Below are positions 35,662 through 46,130 of a stretch of 64,000 nucleotides of DNA, piece after piece. The DNA is from Combretum micranthum. Its lineage: Eukaryota > Streptophyta > Magnoliopsida > Myrtales > Combretaceae. Numbering within the stretch: position 1 is the first letter of the stretch; each line of letters starts with the position of its first letter. A program made the position numbers and the translations under genes. The stretch covers positions 930,001 through 994,000 of the forward strand of contig JAMXBD010000426.1 in assembly GCA_024138025.1 (NCBI GenBank), written 5' to 3'. The notes under the pieces are model-generated. The model saw only the letters and a list, made by a program, of their open reading frames with translations. It was not told the origin of the DNA and made no database searches.

Positions 35662-36074
35662 TCTGCTATCAGAGCAAAGGTTTTCTATAAATCGCCATAA
35701 TTCAATTCGATTAGACGAAGGTATATCAAAACCCTAACTCGATTTTTTCATCCCTTTTGTCTTTTGTTAGTTTTGATTTATTCAATCTTGTTGATCGTCT
35801 TTTGTTAGGTTTGTTAGTTTTGGTGTCTTTGTTAAAAAAAAAAAAAATTGATTCTGAATTGTTTGAGTAGGGTTCTTATTTAAGGTTTGAATTAAAAAAA
35901 AAATTGCGGGGTTTTAGGGTTTGGCTGAATTTCTTGAGAAGGATTTGAATTTTGAGTGGTGAGTCTAAAGTAAAATACACGTGATTTCACATCTATTGAG
36001 TGTAAACACGTGAGGGAGCGTGTGAGGACTAACCAATCTGTTTTTAGTTTTCATCTCTTTGTAGGTATAAAATT

Positions 36075-37030
36075 ATGGGTAGTGGTGAAAAAAATACTAA
36101 CATGAATATGAAGTTGTTTATGAAAGCCATATAGGATCAATTAAAGACTCTAAATATGAGGTTGGATAATTTAGAGTAACCTAGCAGATCTAAACCTATT
36201 AGAAAAAAGTCGCATGTTAAAGATGAAGAAGAGGATTTTGATTCAGATTCTAATGAAGGTAGTTTCATAAAAGGAAGAGGGAAGTCACAAAAGCGTGATA
36301 ATAATCTGGGTAATATCAAGATGAAGATACCACCTTTTCAGGGAAAGAACATCCAGAGCTGTATTTGGAATAGGAAAGAAAAGTGAAGCATGTGTTTGAT
36401 TGCCATAATTATTCTGAAGAGAAAAAGGTTAAATTGGCAACAGTCATATTTATAGATTATGCCAGTATCTGGTGAGATCAAATGGTGCTTAATAGGCATA
36501 GATATGGTAAAAGATCTATTCAGCCTTGGAGGAGATCAAAGTTGTGGTGCACAAAAGATTTATCCTCAATCACTATTACAGGGATTTATGTAGGAACTTG
36601 CAGAGTTTGACATAGGAATCTATGAATGTAGAGGATTATTATAAAGAAATGAAAATAGCCATGATTAGAGCTCGGGTGGAGGAAGACTAGGAGGTTACTA
36701 TGGCTAGATCATTGGTGGGCCGAATAAGAAGATTGCTTATATAGTGGATTTGTAGCATTATGTAGAGATGGAAGAGTTGCTACATAAGGCTATTAAAGCG
36801 GAAATGCAATTGAAATCTAGAGGCAATTCAAGGTATGCTTTGGCTTCTAGTTCCTCATGGAAATCAAATTGGAAGAATCACAAAACAGCTTCAAAATCAG
36901 AAGAGGATATGACGGCTAAGGATTCTATTACTGATTCTAAAGGTAACATTGAAAAACCCTCTTCTAGATCCTGTGACATTCAATGTTTTAAATGTTAAGG
37001 ACATGGACATATTGCTTCTCAATGTCTAAA
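36075..37030 (+). pseudogene. Gypsy gag with broken CCHC zinc knuckle
   Basis: ATG at 36075 opens MGSGEKNTNMNMKLFMKAI and then a stop. Downstream, in shifting frames, are the acidic stretch EEEDFDSDSNEG, MKIPPFQGKN, FDCHNYSEEKKVKLAT (the conserved middle of retrotransposon gag), and an intact 76-codon piece at 36768-36998 starting MEELLHKAIKAEMQLKSRG. The CCHC knuckle reads CFKC-stop-GHGHIASQC, so the spacing C-x2-C-x4-H-x4-C is kept but a stop has replaced the residue after the second cysteine. Gag would package element RNA in cytoplasmic particles; this copy cannot make a full product. Six or more stops are visible. Confidence 0.8.
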
Positions 37031-37099
37031 TAAAAAGGTTATGATTGTTTTGGATAATGATGACATAAAAGTATAAGCTCAAATGATGATGGGATGCCA

Positions 37100-37620
37100 C
37101 CATTGGAAGACTGTAGTGATATTGAAGAACCCAAGAAGGGAAAGCTAGTGGTAGTTGTGAAGTGAGCCTCAAGTGTGCAAGTGAAAGAGGAAGCTGAAGT
37201 GCAATGAAAAAGTATCTTTTATACTAAGTGTTATTTTTGTGACAAGGTATGTAGTATGATTATCAATGGAGGTAGTAGCACTAATGTTGTCATCACATTT
37301 CTTGTGGGAAAGTTAGGGCTCAAGACCACTAAATATCCCGGTCCATATAAGCTATAATGGTTGAATGAATGTGAGAAAGTTAAGGTAACAAAGTAGTGTT
37401 AGTTGCTTTTTCCATTAGTATCTACAAAGATGAAGTTCTGTGTGATGTGGCACCTATGCATGGGGTCATTTCTTGTTGGAGCTACCATGGCAATATGATA
37501 AGAAGGTTAAGCATGATGGCTATCACAATGTTTACTCATTTGTTATGAATGGAAGGAGTGTGAAATTTGCACCTTTAACTCTAAGTCAGGTTTATGAAGA
37601 TCAATAGTGGATTGAGGAGG
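37100..37620 (+). pseudogene. Gypsy aspartic protease remnant with altered active site
   Basis: The stretch MIINGGSSTNVV (about 37255-37290) corresponds to the retropepsin active-site motif D-[GS]-G-S-x-x-N of this gypsy group, but the catalytic aspartate codon is AAT (Asn). It is followed by VGKLGLKTTKYPGPYKL and, after frame changes, FVMNGRSVKFAPL and SQVYEDQ, the usual lead to RT. Stops break it repeatedly. After about 37850 the frame passes to HIPDELPLLREL and then the purine tract, so RT begins nowhere. Confidence 0.7.
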
Positions 37621-38007
37621 CTCATGATAAACAAAGAGAGAGTGAGGCTAAATGCAATAAAGAGCAAAAGAGTGTGAGTGTGAGAGAAAAGAAGAGCATA
37701 AGTTTGAAAAATAATGAGAAGAGAGAAAAGTAAATGAGTTTGAGATATCAAAATAAAAAGAAGAATAAGAGAGTTAATGTTTTTGCTGTAAAAAGTGAGA
37801 TTAAGAGCGTTATGTTTGCAAGGCAGCAACTACTAGTACCACTGTACAAGGATGCTTATTTTTTCAATTAACGATCTTAATAATTCTTTTTCTAATAAAG
37901 ATTTGTTTCCCCAGCACATTCCAGATGAATTACCTCTTTTAAGAGAATTGCATCCAAGAGGAGATGTTTCATTCCGATTGATTACCAAGATTCGAGGAAG
38001 GAGGGAA

Positions 38008-38705
38008 TGATGGAGATTAGATGGCGTCGGTTAAAGCTTTTCCAAAAATTTAGGAGTTTCAAAGTCAACATGGATGATCACGTAACAAACAAGCAGGCTC
38101 AAATCCGTCTCAAAGTTAATCGGTCTTTGTGTCAACGCCACCCGAAAGCCATCGGCTTAAGGAGATGCACCGCCGACCTTTGGTCTTCTTTTCTTGCTAT
38201 GAATTTTGATCAGTTTCATGTTTTTAATGGCTGCCTACATAAGCTGATGGCCTCGAAGTGTATGCCACCATCATACGGGGTAATACTACCTACCTTCTTT
38301 GTTACGATGTTTTGTGTCTTTATTTTAGGTCGCCAGCTTTGTTTCTAGGTTGCTCGCTTTGTGTCTGAATAGTTTTTGTTTGATTTTGTATCTTTTAGGT
38401 TTCCAATATTAGTACATATAGACCTTTGTATTTGTTTTAGAGACAATCTTCGATCAATGAAAATTTGACAGTGATTTCTCTTTGGTTCTGAAAAGAACGG
38501 TCTGAACTTATTGGGATTTCCCATGTTGTTCATCTTGATTTATCGATCGGTTTTCTATTCTCGATTGTGGCATCCTTACTTATACCAAGGTTCTTACTTT
38601 TCTAAGCATCGGGTCACAGTTTCCACACTATTCTTAGAACGATCCGGGGTTGATTTTTTAGATTACAATGACGGGTTCTGTCATAGGTTGGCGGGGTTCA
38701 TATCA
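38008..38705 (+). repeat. 3' LTR of the gypsy element
   Basis: 698 bp, TGATGGAGAT...TTCATATCA. Homologous to 34983-35661 throughout; differences include several short indels near 38108-38160. The frames at 38007-38348 and 38511-38726 lie in this LTR and are not genes. Confidence 0.85.
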
Positions 38706-39119
38706 CATTTCGATAAGATACAATGAATAGTTTTATCCTTCCTCAGAGATCACCCGTCATGAAATGTTTTGTAATAATCTTACTTAATTATAAAGTATGA
38801 ACGAGCTCCAAACCAATAAACTACCTACTTTCTTCATAGTCATAATTCGACCTCTTTTTATTTTAAAAATATCATGGTTTTATAGTTTTGTTACACAAAA
38901 TCAAACATTTGACGTAGTTTTAATGGATAAATACCGACTTGATTGCTAATTGTACTATTTTTGTTATATTTTACCTATTTTTATTAATTTTTGCACTAAT
39001 AATATATTTGTAATATTTATAATATTTGTGTAGTTATATATAAATATGTTCATATATATGCTATGTCTATATTTTCAACTAGTTATTTTAAATTATAAAT
39101 TTTATTATTAAAATATACT

Positions 39120-39990
39120 TACATATTTAAATAAATTATTATTTATAACAAAAATGTTATTATATATAAAATATTGTATAATATATAAATATAACTTATA
39201 TGAGATACATATACAAATGTATTATAAAAATACGTACTATGTGAATATATATTTAGTAGTATATGTATATAAATTATTTTATATTTTATACTATTTCTTC
39301 TATATTATATATATAATTAAAAACATTATATTAGTGAGAAATATATTACGTTCTTTTTATAAAGTTTATTATTACACATAAGATTTTATAAAACTTATAA
39401 ATATAAATTATACAAAAAATAGACAATAAATATTACAAATAATATTAATATTTAAATATATATTTAATAATATATATAAATGTAATTAATATAAATTTTT
39501 CATGATTTATTTAATTTTATATATTGAAATATTTTATGTTTTTAAATAGTATCTTCTACCATTTTATATAGTGAGTAATTGCATTTAATATATTATAAAA
39601 TTTAATACACTAATTTTATGTTATTTCTTATCTATTATATATTATATTGTTGTTATACACTAAAATATTAAGTAGTACATTGTAAATTTTTTTGATAATA
39701 CTATATTACGTGAAAAATATTATATTAAAAATCTAAAATAATATTTTATTATAATAATCTTATTTTTAAATATTTTAAATTTATAATATATTAATATATA
39801 TTACACTAGTAAATTATTTTATTACAAATATAATATAATACAAAACATATATAATATTAGTTTTATTTATAATTACATTTTATGATAACATAATTAATAT
39901 CTATATAATAAGTCCATATTATATATATATTTAGATATTTATATAACACGCATAATAAAAAAATATATTATAATATATATATTAATTTTT
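39120..39990. repeat. Very AT-rich right arm of the CACTA-like element
   Basis: Nearly pure A+T with recurring AATATATAAATATAA-type words and few CG dinucleotides. The 75-codon frame at 39154-39381 is an I/Y/L-rich translation of this low-complexity DNA. Confidence 0.5.
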
Positions 39991-40339
39991 TTAGAAACAG
40001 ATTTGCAACGGATTTTGAAAAAAAAAATAATGCTACAATATTATATTTCCCTAAAAAATCAACAATAAATTTGCAGTATCATTGAAAAAAAAAAAAATAT
40101 TGTTAAAATATTGTACTTCCTGCTAAAATGAGAGACAGAATCGTAAAAAAGGAAATTCTATGACAAATCCTTTTGTAACGGTTGCGGATTCTATCGAAAA
40201 ACATATATGAATTACAAATATGTCATAATTTTTTCATTAAAAATCTATTGCAAATCTATCTCTGATTCATATTTTCAGAGACAAATTTTCTATCAAAAAA
40301 TTTGTCTTTAAAGGGCCAGTTTTTTAGTAATGGATTATA

Positions 40340-40738
40340 TTCAAATCTAAGTTATGTTCGTATTATCCTTCTAAAATTAGAGTCTTCAATTGCTTCCATT
40401 GCTAAATGCTGCCTCCTAGTTATGAAGTCATTCAAAACCTCATCAAACACTTGTTAACAAGTCTAAGGTAAGGATATTTAAACGTTACTAAATTAATCAA
40501 AAACTTTGAATTCTGACTTTATTCTTAGTGATGTATTCCATAAAGCTTATCTGTTCCTCTTATAGCTTTGGTTGTAATATATTTGGAAGCTCCACAAACT
40601 TTGTTAACTCTACAACATGAGTAAGGTTCCTTTACATATTCCTAGTGATTCAAACTTGCATTTTTGCTAGCCACCTTTTTTAGGTTTTACCTTTAATAAT
40701 GTTGATCCTTTTGAAAATACTTCTTCCATTTTTTTAAT
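40340..40738. other. No feature seen
   Basis: Moderately AT-rich DNA without frame or repeat signal, between the CACTA-like end and the next MITE. Confidence 0.4.
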
Positions 40739-41113
40739 GGATAAATATCATGAAAAGATATCAATGTTTTGGGATAAATTTAAGGTACCAATGTTCCGAG
40801 TGATTTAAAAGAGGAATCAATGTGTAGAGATAAATTCATTTAAGGCATTGACGTTTTGAGAGGTTAAAAAGAGGAACCAAAGTTGTACAAAGTGAGTCAA
40901 ATAAGATATCTAGGATTGATTATTGAGAAATATCACGAAAAGTTAAATGAAAACTAATCTAAACATTGATACCTCAAATAAATATTGTGAAATATTGGAT
41001 ACTTCATTTGATTCACTTCGTGAAATATTAATTCCCCATGTTAATTATTTGGAATGGTGATACCTTAAATGAACTTGCCCGTAAATATTAATATGTTATG
41101 GTATAATTTACCC
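40739..41113. mobile_element. MITE-like foldback element (GG.TAAAT...ATTTACCC family)
   Basis: Left end GGATAAATATCATGAAAAG; right end, reverse-complemented, GGGTAAATTATACCATAAC. Inside, both arms carry AATTTAAGGTACCAATGTT / GTTCATTTAAGGTATCACC in inverted orientation. The element at 60744-61129 shares the end GGTAAATTACAC and the TTCATTTTAGG word. No secure target duplication. Confidence 0.5.
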
Positions 41114-41119
41114 TACTTC

Positions 41120-42050
41120 TAATGTGTACCAACTACTATAAGCACTTTCCCTTATTACCACATATTTTGACCAAGTTCCTTCCCATAAACTTAACCTTGT
41201 TTCCACCAATCTAAACCTTTATGAATTTAGGACCTTCTAAATTAGACTTTAAGCTTAATTTTAAAATTCATTCCCATTACTCACCCTTGCATTGACATTG
41301 GCATATCATCAACACTAATACTAAAACCATTGTGCAAACGTCCATCACAATCTCCATGGTGTTAGCAATGATGGTTGCTCGATGTTGGTGGTAGCGAAAA
41401 TTGTCAAGATTATAATGGTGTAATGATTTTGATGGTAGCGTAATGAAAGTGGTGAATGGAGGTGAAAGTTGTAATATGATGGTAGTGGGGTAGTGTGGTG
41501 ATGTTAGTTAAGAAAAATAATGTAATGGTGGTGGAATGGGCTGATAGAAACAATAGTGGTATTACTCATTAAATAGGGAAATATTGGTATTTTCCTTATA
41601 TTCTTAGCTTAATCTTTATAAAATAACTAATGATGTTGTTCTTTATAATAGAGATTTATGTATAGTAAGCAATCAAATATATGTTACTTGGTTATTCTGA
41701 GGTATAATTATTCCAAAACAATAGATCTTGTATTCCTTTTTTTTTTTCTCCCACTTTTGGAAGTAGATGGACCCCAAAAGTTACATCATGTAATGCCTCA
41801 AACCCTATAGAGAATTATCATATCAAGTTCTCAACAAAATTGCTAGGTTAGATTCTCAAATCCACTTTTTTGCATCCTTAGCGGAAGCTAGACTAAAAAA
41901 GTGTCACTATACAAGCTGGGTTTGAATCAAACTCATTTGGCATATTTTTTCTAATTAAATAATATAAACGGCTAATATCATCTCAAACTAGACTTATGCA
42001 TTATGCTTAATTTCAACATAATATAGCTTGTAAGTTTATTGGGTAAAATG
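41120..42050. other. No gene seen; G/T-skewed patch
   Basis: Positions 41350-41540 are enriched in GGTGG, GATGG and GTAGTGG words on the plus strand against an AT-rich background. No frame is open through it. The rest shows nothing recognisable. Confidence 0.35.
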
Positions 42051-42075
42051 GCATAAAACTCATGTTGGATCAAGT

Positions 42076-42291
42076 TTGAAAAATTTTATCAATAGATGTG
42101 ATCTACACGTCGGCCAGAGGGAAAGACAAATGAAGGATGAAGTGCCCAAAGTGACAAAACCACTAAAGAATTATCCAGAGTTCCTCATTTTGAACGGAAG
42201 GTACAAAGTCCGAGTCCTACAAGGAAAAATCTCATTTGGACTTGTCAACCACCTATCCAACCCCATATCAAGCGCAGCGATACAAATTTGA
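42076..42291 (+). CDS. Uncharacterised 71-codon open frame, doubtful
   Basis: ATG to TGA without stops, with balanced amino-acid content (QRERQMKDEVPKVTKPLKNY in the middle) rather than a homopolymer translation. I recognise no domain. There is no TATA box close upstream, and AT-rich repeat DNA surrounds it. Just downstream, ACGTATATAAGAGATTC at about 42328 could be a promoter-like box of an LTR, which would make this frame part of retroelement non-coding DNA. Kept only as a candidate. Confidence 0.15.
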   Translation: MKNFINRCDLHVGQRERQMKDEVPKVTKPLKNYPEFLILNGRYKVRVLQGKISFGLVNHLSNPISSAAIQI

Positions 42292-42566
42292 TTTTGATAA
42301 AGTTTCCGATCGTATTGGGAAGAGAAACGTATATAAGAGATTCTAGGCTCAGGCTGATAGGTAATGTTTCAAATACATTGCATTTGGAATTCTTATAGAA
42401 TGTACGTAAATATAAAAATGGCCGGTGCTATCGCACCAACTTGCATATGACGCTTATGCTGATGTATTTGTTTTAATACAAAAGCAAACACTAGGATATT
42501 GCTAGAGGTACGGATGTTTCCATATATTAAAGTTCAAATAAACATATAATAAATGTTGTAATTCTA

Positions 42567-42669
42567 CTCAATCGCTTTGAAACCTAGTGGTATCACTATT
42601 GATCTCTCGAGTAAAAAGTATTAGGTTCGAGTCTTTCCTCTCCCATTGTAATAACCAAAAAAAAAAAAA
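42567..42669 (+). mobile_element. tRNA-derived SINE with 14-bp target duplication
   Basis: 103 bp bounded by perfect duplications ATGTTGTAATTCTA at 42553-42566 and 42670-42683. It contains an A-box-like CCTAGTGGTATC (42583-42594), a B-box GGTTCGAGTC (42624-42633), the 3' signature CCCATTGTAATAACC and an A-tail. The spacing of boxes and the ATTGTAAT end match the SINEs at 18043 and 18188, so all three belong to one family. The perfect duplication suggests this is the youngest copy here. Confidence 0.9.
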
Positions 42670-42689
42670 ATGTTGTAATTCTAATTATA

Positions 42690-43320
42690 AACTTTATGGA
42701 AGAAAAAAAGTGTATAGAGATGTGAGAACTTTTTCATTTGGTAGTGGCCCCTATAATACCTAATCAATTGTTATTATCAAAAACCATATCTTCTGGTCAT
42801 GACTCTGACCATTCACCTATGAATTTATATATGTCGCTGGTTTCGATTTTAATGAATTTAGGATAGCTAGCTATGTCCAAATGCATGCATATTGTAGTAC
42901 CCAACCCTAGCTTTTAGACCATATTTTGTCCCTTTGACGTATGGACACCCATTTTACACGGCTAACGAATCTCATGATTTTGTTTAGCTTCATGTCACTA
43001 CCCAACTAAGCATATTCTTGGAATTCGGTGGCTGTGAACGTAATAATCTCTTTCTTTATTCTGAAGTTATTGTTTTCTTGAATTTTACACTATAGTGAAA
43101 CTTTTACCACATTCTTATTCTTTTACTCTTGTTTGCTCTGTCAAGCACCTTTTAATGGGGGAAAAAAGGGATTTATTTGATATTATATTCCATATACTAT
43201 GTACCTATGATGCGTAAAATCAACAAAATTTTTATACATGTACATACAATATAAATGAAATATGGATAGTGATTATTTTACAAAACTAATTGTACATGTA
43301 TACCATGCATACGCACCACC
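42690..43320. other. Non-repetitive-looking spacer
   Basis: Base composition is more even than the surroundings (for example CCCTTTGACGTATGGACACCC near 42930) but no frame or motif is recognised. Confidence 0.3.
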
Positions 43321-43321
43321 T

Positions 43322-43696
43322 CAGGACAGGTTGGGTTCGACCCGCTTGGTCCGGATCCTGAAAACATGGATCTAGAACCGCTCCATCTTGATGGTGAGGT
43401 AGTTTGGACTTGTGGACTTATTGGTTTACAGGACAGATCCATCAGGTCCGAATCCTTTTTTTTTTTAAATATATATATATATTCCACCTTCCAAAAAGCA
43501 AAAGAATCTTTTTTTTTTTTTTAATTTGCTAAGAAACATTTGAACCTGCTAATTCGGATGGATCCATGGCATGGACCTGTGTAGGACCCGCCAACCTGGT
43601 GGATATCCCTAGCTGTTTCGAGCCACCCCATCAAGGTACGTCTAATGTTGGATCCACCATAACCGGTTTAGGTTAGACCCAACCTAGGGGATGTCT
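43322..43696. mobile_element. Possible MITE with GGTTGGGT ends
   Basis: AGGTTGGGTTCGACCCG near 43328 is inverted by GGTTAGACCCAACCTAG near 43669. GGATCC, GGACCCG and TGGATCCA words cluster between, with a T-run at about 43509. This resembles GGGTCC-rich hAT MITEs. No target duplication. The minus-strand frame at 43278-43487 lies within. Confidence 0.4.
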
Positions 43697-43699
43697 ACC

Positions 43700-44240
43700 C
43701 ATACATATGACATATAACATTCGATAAATATTTTCTTCTTAAGGGCTTAACAAAAATTCTTGTGAACTTTGATATATTTCATTTTTATATTATCTAGAAT
43801 CATGAATAATGACTGGAGTTCTGGTCCTATACATATAGATTTGAATAGTATAGTTTTGTGTTTTAACTCGGCCGCAAGGGAATGATAATTTCTTGAATTG
43901 ATTTGGATCTTCGTATGTGTGAACATGGTTTGAAAACGTAAACCCATTTAGTCGTAGTTGTCTCACTATAAAATACGGGATGACTTTTTTCAATTAAAAA
44001 ATTATATCATTTTGCATTATGCATTTATAACTGCATTTAAAATGAAAGAATTAACTAGTTGAATGCGCCTTTGGATCCAAACATTTCTATACAGATTACA
44101 ATTAGAAGGGATAGAGCAAACAACAACGGTGATATTTTATTTTATTTCGAATTGCTTTGCGATCATTCCCTCTTTTGGAAATCTTGGTACTGCTACAATT
44201 TTGCAATTTGTGAGTTGGTAAATAACGTGCAAAAAAGAAA
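43700..44240. other. No feature seen
   Basis: Short frames on both strands (43747-43993 minus; 44059-44361 plus) have no domain; the last runs into the next MITE. Confidence 0.4.
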
Positions 44241-44497
44241 GGTGAAATTCACATTGGATATACGAATTTTAGCAATTTATATAATTAACTATCTAAACAT
44301 TACTTATTTTACAATCAATCGCTTAAACTTTACCAAATTTACAATTAACTACTTGAATTAACTTATTTTACAATTAGCTATCTCATCTAGGTACCATAAA
44401 TAAATAAAAAAAATTTATAGTAGTAAATTAATACTTTAAATTTAGTAGTTAATTGCATAAATTGATAAAGTTTGGATATCAAATATATCATTTACCC
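44241..44497. mobile_element. Foldback MITE, (GGG)TAAAT subfamily
   Basis: Left end GGTGAAATTCACATTGG; right end, reverse-complemented, GGGTAAATGATATATTTG. The arms share AATTTAT.TAATTAACTA and AAACTTTA.CAA in inverted orientation. Flanks AAAAAGAAA and AAAAAGAGT are compatible with a 9-bp duplication but are A-rich and weak evidence. The element at 47824 belongs to the same subfamily. Confidence 0.5.
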
Positions 44498-44619
44498 AAA
44501 AAGAGTGAGAGAGAGCTATGGAAAGGTAAAATTTACAAAATAAGTATATAAAGTGCATGACTAATTAAAGAGAAAGGATGGAATGGTAATACAGTATATT
44601 CCTTATTGATACTTACAAT

Positions 44620-45229
44620 TAGGGCAGCAAACAACCGAGTTGAGTCGAACTTTTTAAAGCTGGAGCTTAGCTCGTTTAAAAATTATCAAGATTGACCACG
44701 CTTTTTGTCAAGCATTAAATCTAGTTCGAACTTAACTCTTTACTAAATGAACGTTTATTTTGAGCTCGAGCTCGAGCTCGACTTGTTTACGATCAAGCTC
44801 GAATCAAGCAAAACTTTATCAGCTTAATGAGCTTTTATTGAGCTAAATTAAAGCTCGAGAATGACTTGTTTAAATAGCCCATTTTTCATTTTTTTTTCAA
44901 ACCTAAAAATAATATATAAGAATGCTAAGTATATACATATATATTAATAAAATTATATTTCGTTTTATTTAAATGTTAATATATATAAATATAAACTTAT
45001 AAATTTTGCTAACAATCTTAGTAATAAGTTTACTCACAAGCTTGCCTATGAACTTACAATAGGTCTATACACGAGCTGGCTCGTAAGCTTGAATCAAAGC
45101 TCGTCTTGGTCTTTTAGAAAACAAGCTTTATCTTAAACCGTTCTTGCTCGTTTACTAAATGACTCGAGCCAAGTCAAAAGTGAGCTGAGCTCAAGTAGCT
45201 CACAAGTAGCTTAGCTCGTTTCAGCCCCA
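44620..45229. mobile_element. hAT-type non-autonomous element with perfect 8-bp duplication
   Basis: 610 bp. Ends TAGGGCAGCAAAC and, reverse-complemented, TGGGGCTGAAAC; perfect duplications CTTACAAT at 44612-44619 and 45230-45237. Both signs are diagnostic of hAT elements. The interior has GAGCTCGAGCTCGAGCTCG near 44763 and repeated AGCTCGTTTA, CTCGAGCC words at both sides. No transposase is encoded. Members at 6436 and 58247 share ends and composition but have eroded duplications, so this is probably the most recent of the three. Confidence 0.88.
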
Positions 45230-45239
45230 CTTACAATAT

Positions 45240-46130
45240 AATTTTTGGTTGAATTCAAACCAATAGTAAAAGAAAAAGGAAATTCTTATTAGAAGCGATA
45301 AAATATACACATCATTGTTTAATGGAGGTCTACAAGCTTAAAATATGGACAGATGGAAGTTTTTATAACTATTAACAGTAGTTCTTGATTGGTATGTTGA
45401 AATTTTATATGTTTTTACATTTTAACATTGCTAAGCGTACTTTATTAATATATATATTATATATTTATCTTTTATTAGAAGTGAGTATATAAGTGGGGGA
45501 AAGAAGTTTACATGTGAAAAATAAGGGTTGCATTTACCATCATTTCTATGTCCAAACTATAATTTCAATGGAAGAATGATTGCATCAACATAATTCTAAT
45601 GTAATGAACTATTTATTAACAGTGAATGAACTTTGTCCTCTTGATTGCAAAGACAATTATGTACCCTCCTTAGTTCTTAATTTCTAAAATTGTGCATTGA
45701 TACATATATAGGTATACATATATGTCTAAATCTATATCCTTTTCAAATGCAAGTAGGATCCACAAGAGGATAGGAAAAAATTCTTATGTTGCCATGCAAG
45801 AGTCCGCACATGGCGGTTTTCCTACTAGCAAATTATATTGAATCGATCAAGCTCATAAAATGTCCGAGGATACTACTTGCTGATTGCATGTATATCACAT
45901 TATGTGTCATGATTCTGCATGATGTACTTATCAAAAAATTGTATCTTATTTTTATGATTTACATTTAAATTGTGTAAATTGCACTTTATTTAGTCCGTTT
46001 CATACTTGTGATTTTACAATAGTAATTTGATAATTAAGTTTAATTAAAATTTATTCAAATAATTATTTTCCATATCAACCCTAAACAGAAAATGAAAAAA
46101 GAAAAAAAAATCCTAAAACAACCATTACCT
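45240..46130. other. No feature seen
   Basis: AT-rich spacer; the 60-codon frame at 45786-45968 has no recognisable domain. Confidence 0.35.

Larger units (their letters stand above)
34983..38705 (+). mobile_element. Complete gypsy-type LTR element lacking RT, RNase H and integrase
   Basis: LTRs at 34983-35661 and 38008-38705 both begin TGATGGAGAT and end TTC(A/T)TATCA, with a perfect 5-bp duplication CATTT at 34978-34982 and 38706-38710. A primer site TGCTATCAGAGC (35664-35675, one mismatch to the tRNA-Met type) follows the 5' LTR, and a purine tract GAGGAAGGAGGGAA (37994-38007) precedes the 3' LTR. The interior encodes only gag and a protease remnant, then jumps to the tract: RT, RNase H and integrase are deleted, so the element depended on others. 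The LTRs differ at many positions, including small indels, so the insertion is old. It sits inside the CACTA-like element. Confidence 0.9.
33873..40332. mobile_element. CACTA-like element, nested with other insertions
   Basis: The left end reads CACTATAAGAAATATTAG and the right end, reverse-complemented, CATTACTAAAAAACTGGCCC, a CACTA end with one change. Both ends are followed by shared subterminal words (AGATAGAAAATTCTATCTC / GATAGAAAATTTGTCTCTG; GCAAATCT.TCTTTAAT / CAGAGATAGATTTGCAATAG). Sub-terminal repeats in both orientations are characteristic of CACTA elements. Expected 3-bp duplications do not match (tct / gat). The interior has no transposase; it holds a MITE at 34393, a complete gypsy element at 34983-38705 and an AT-rich right arm. 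Blocks 34640-34910 and 38905-39140 are homologous, so this could be two adjacent related copies rather than one. Confidence 0.55.

Noticed and set aside
36137..36319. 60-codon minus-strand frame
   Set aside because: Antisense shadow of the gypsy gag relic.
38007..38348. 113-codon frame
   Set aside because: Falls almost entirely inside the 3' LTR of the gypsy element; LTRs do not encode protein in this group.
39154..39381. 75-codon Tyr/Ile-rich frame
   Set aside because: Produced by an AT-only tract with few chances for a stop in this phase.
44059..44361. 100-codon frame
   Set aside because: Crosses the border of a foldback MITE and has no domain.
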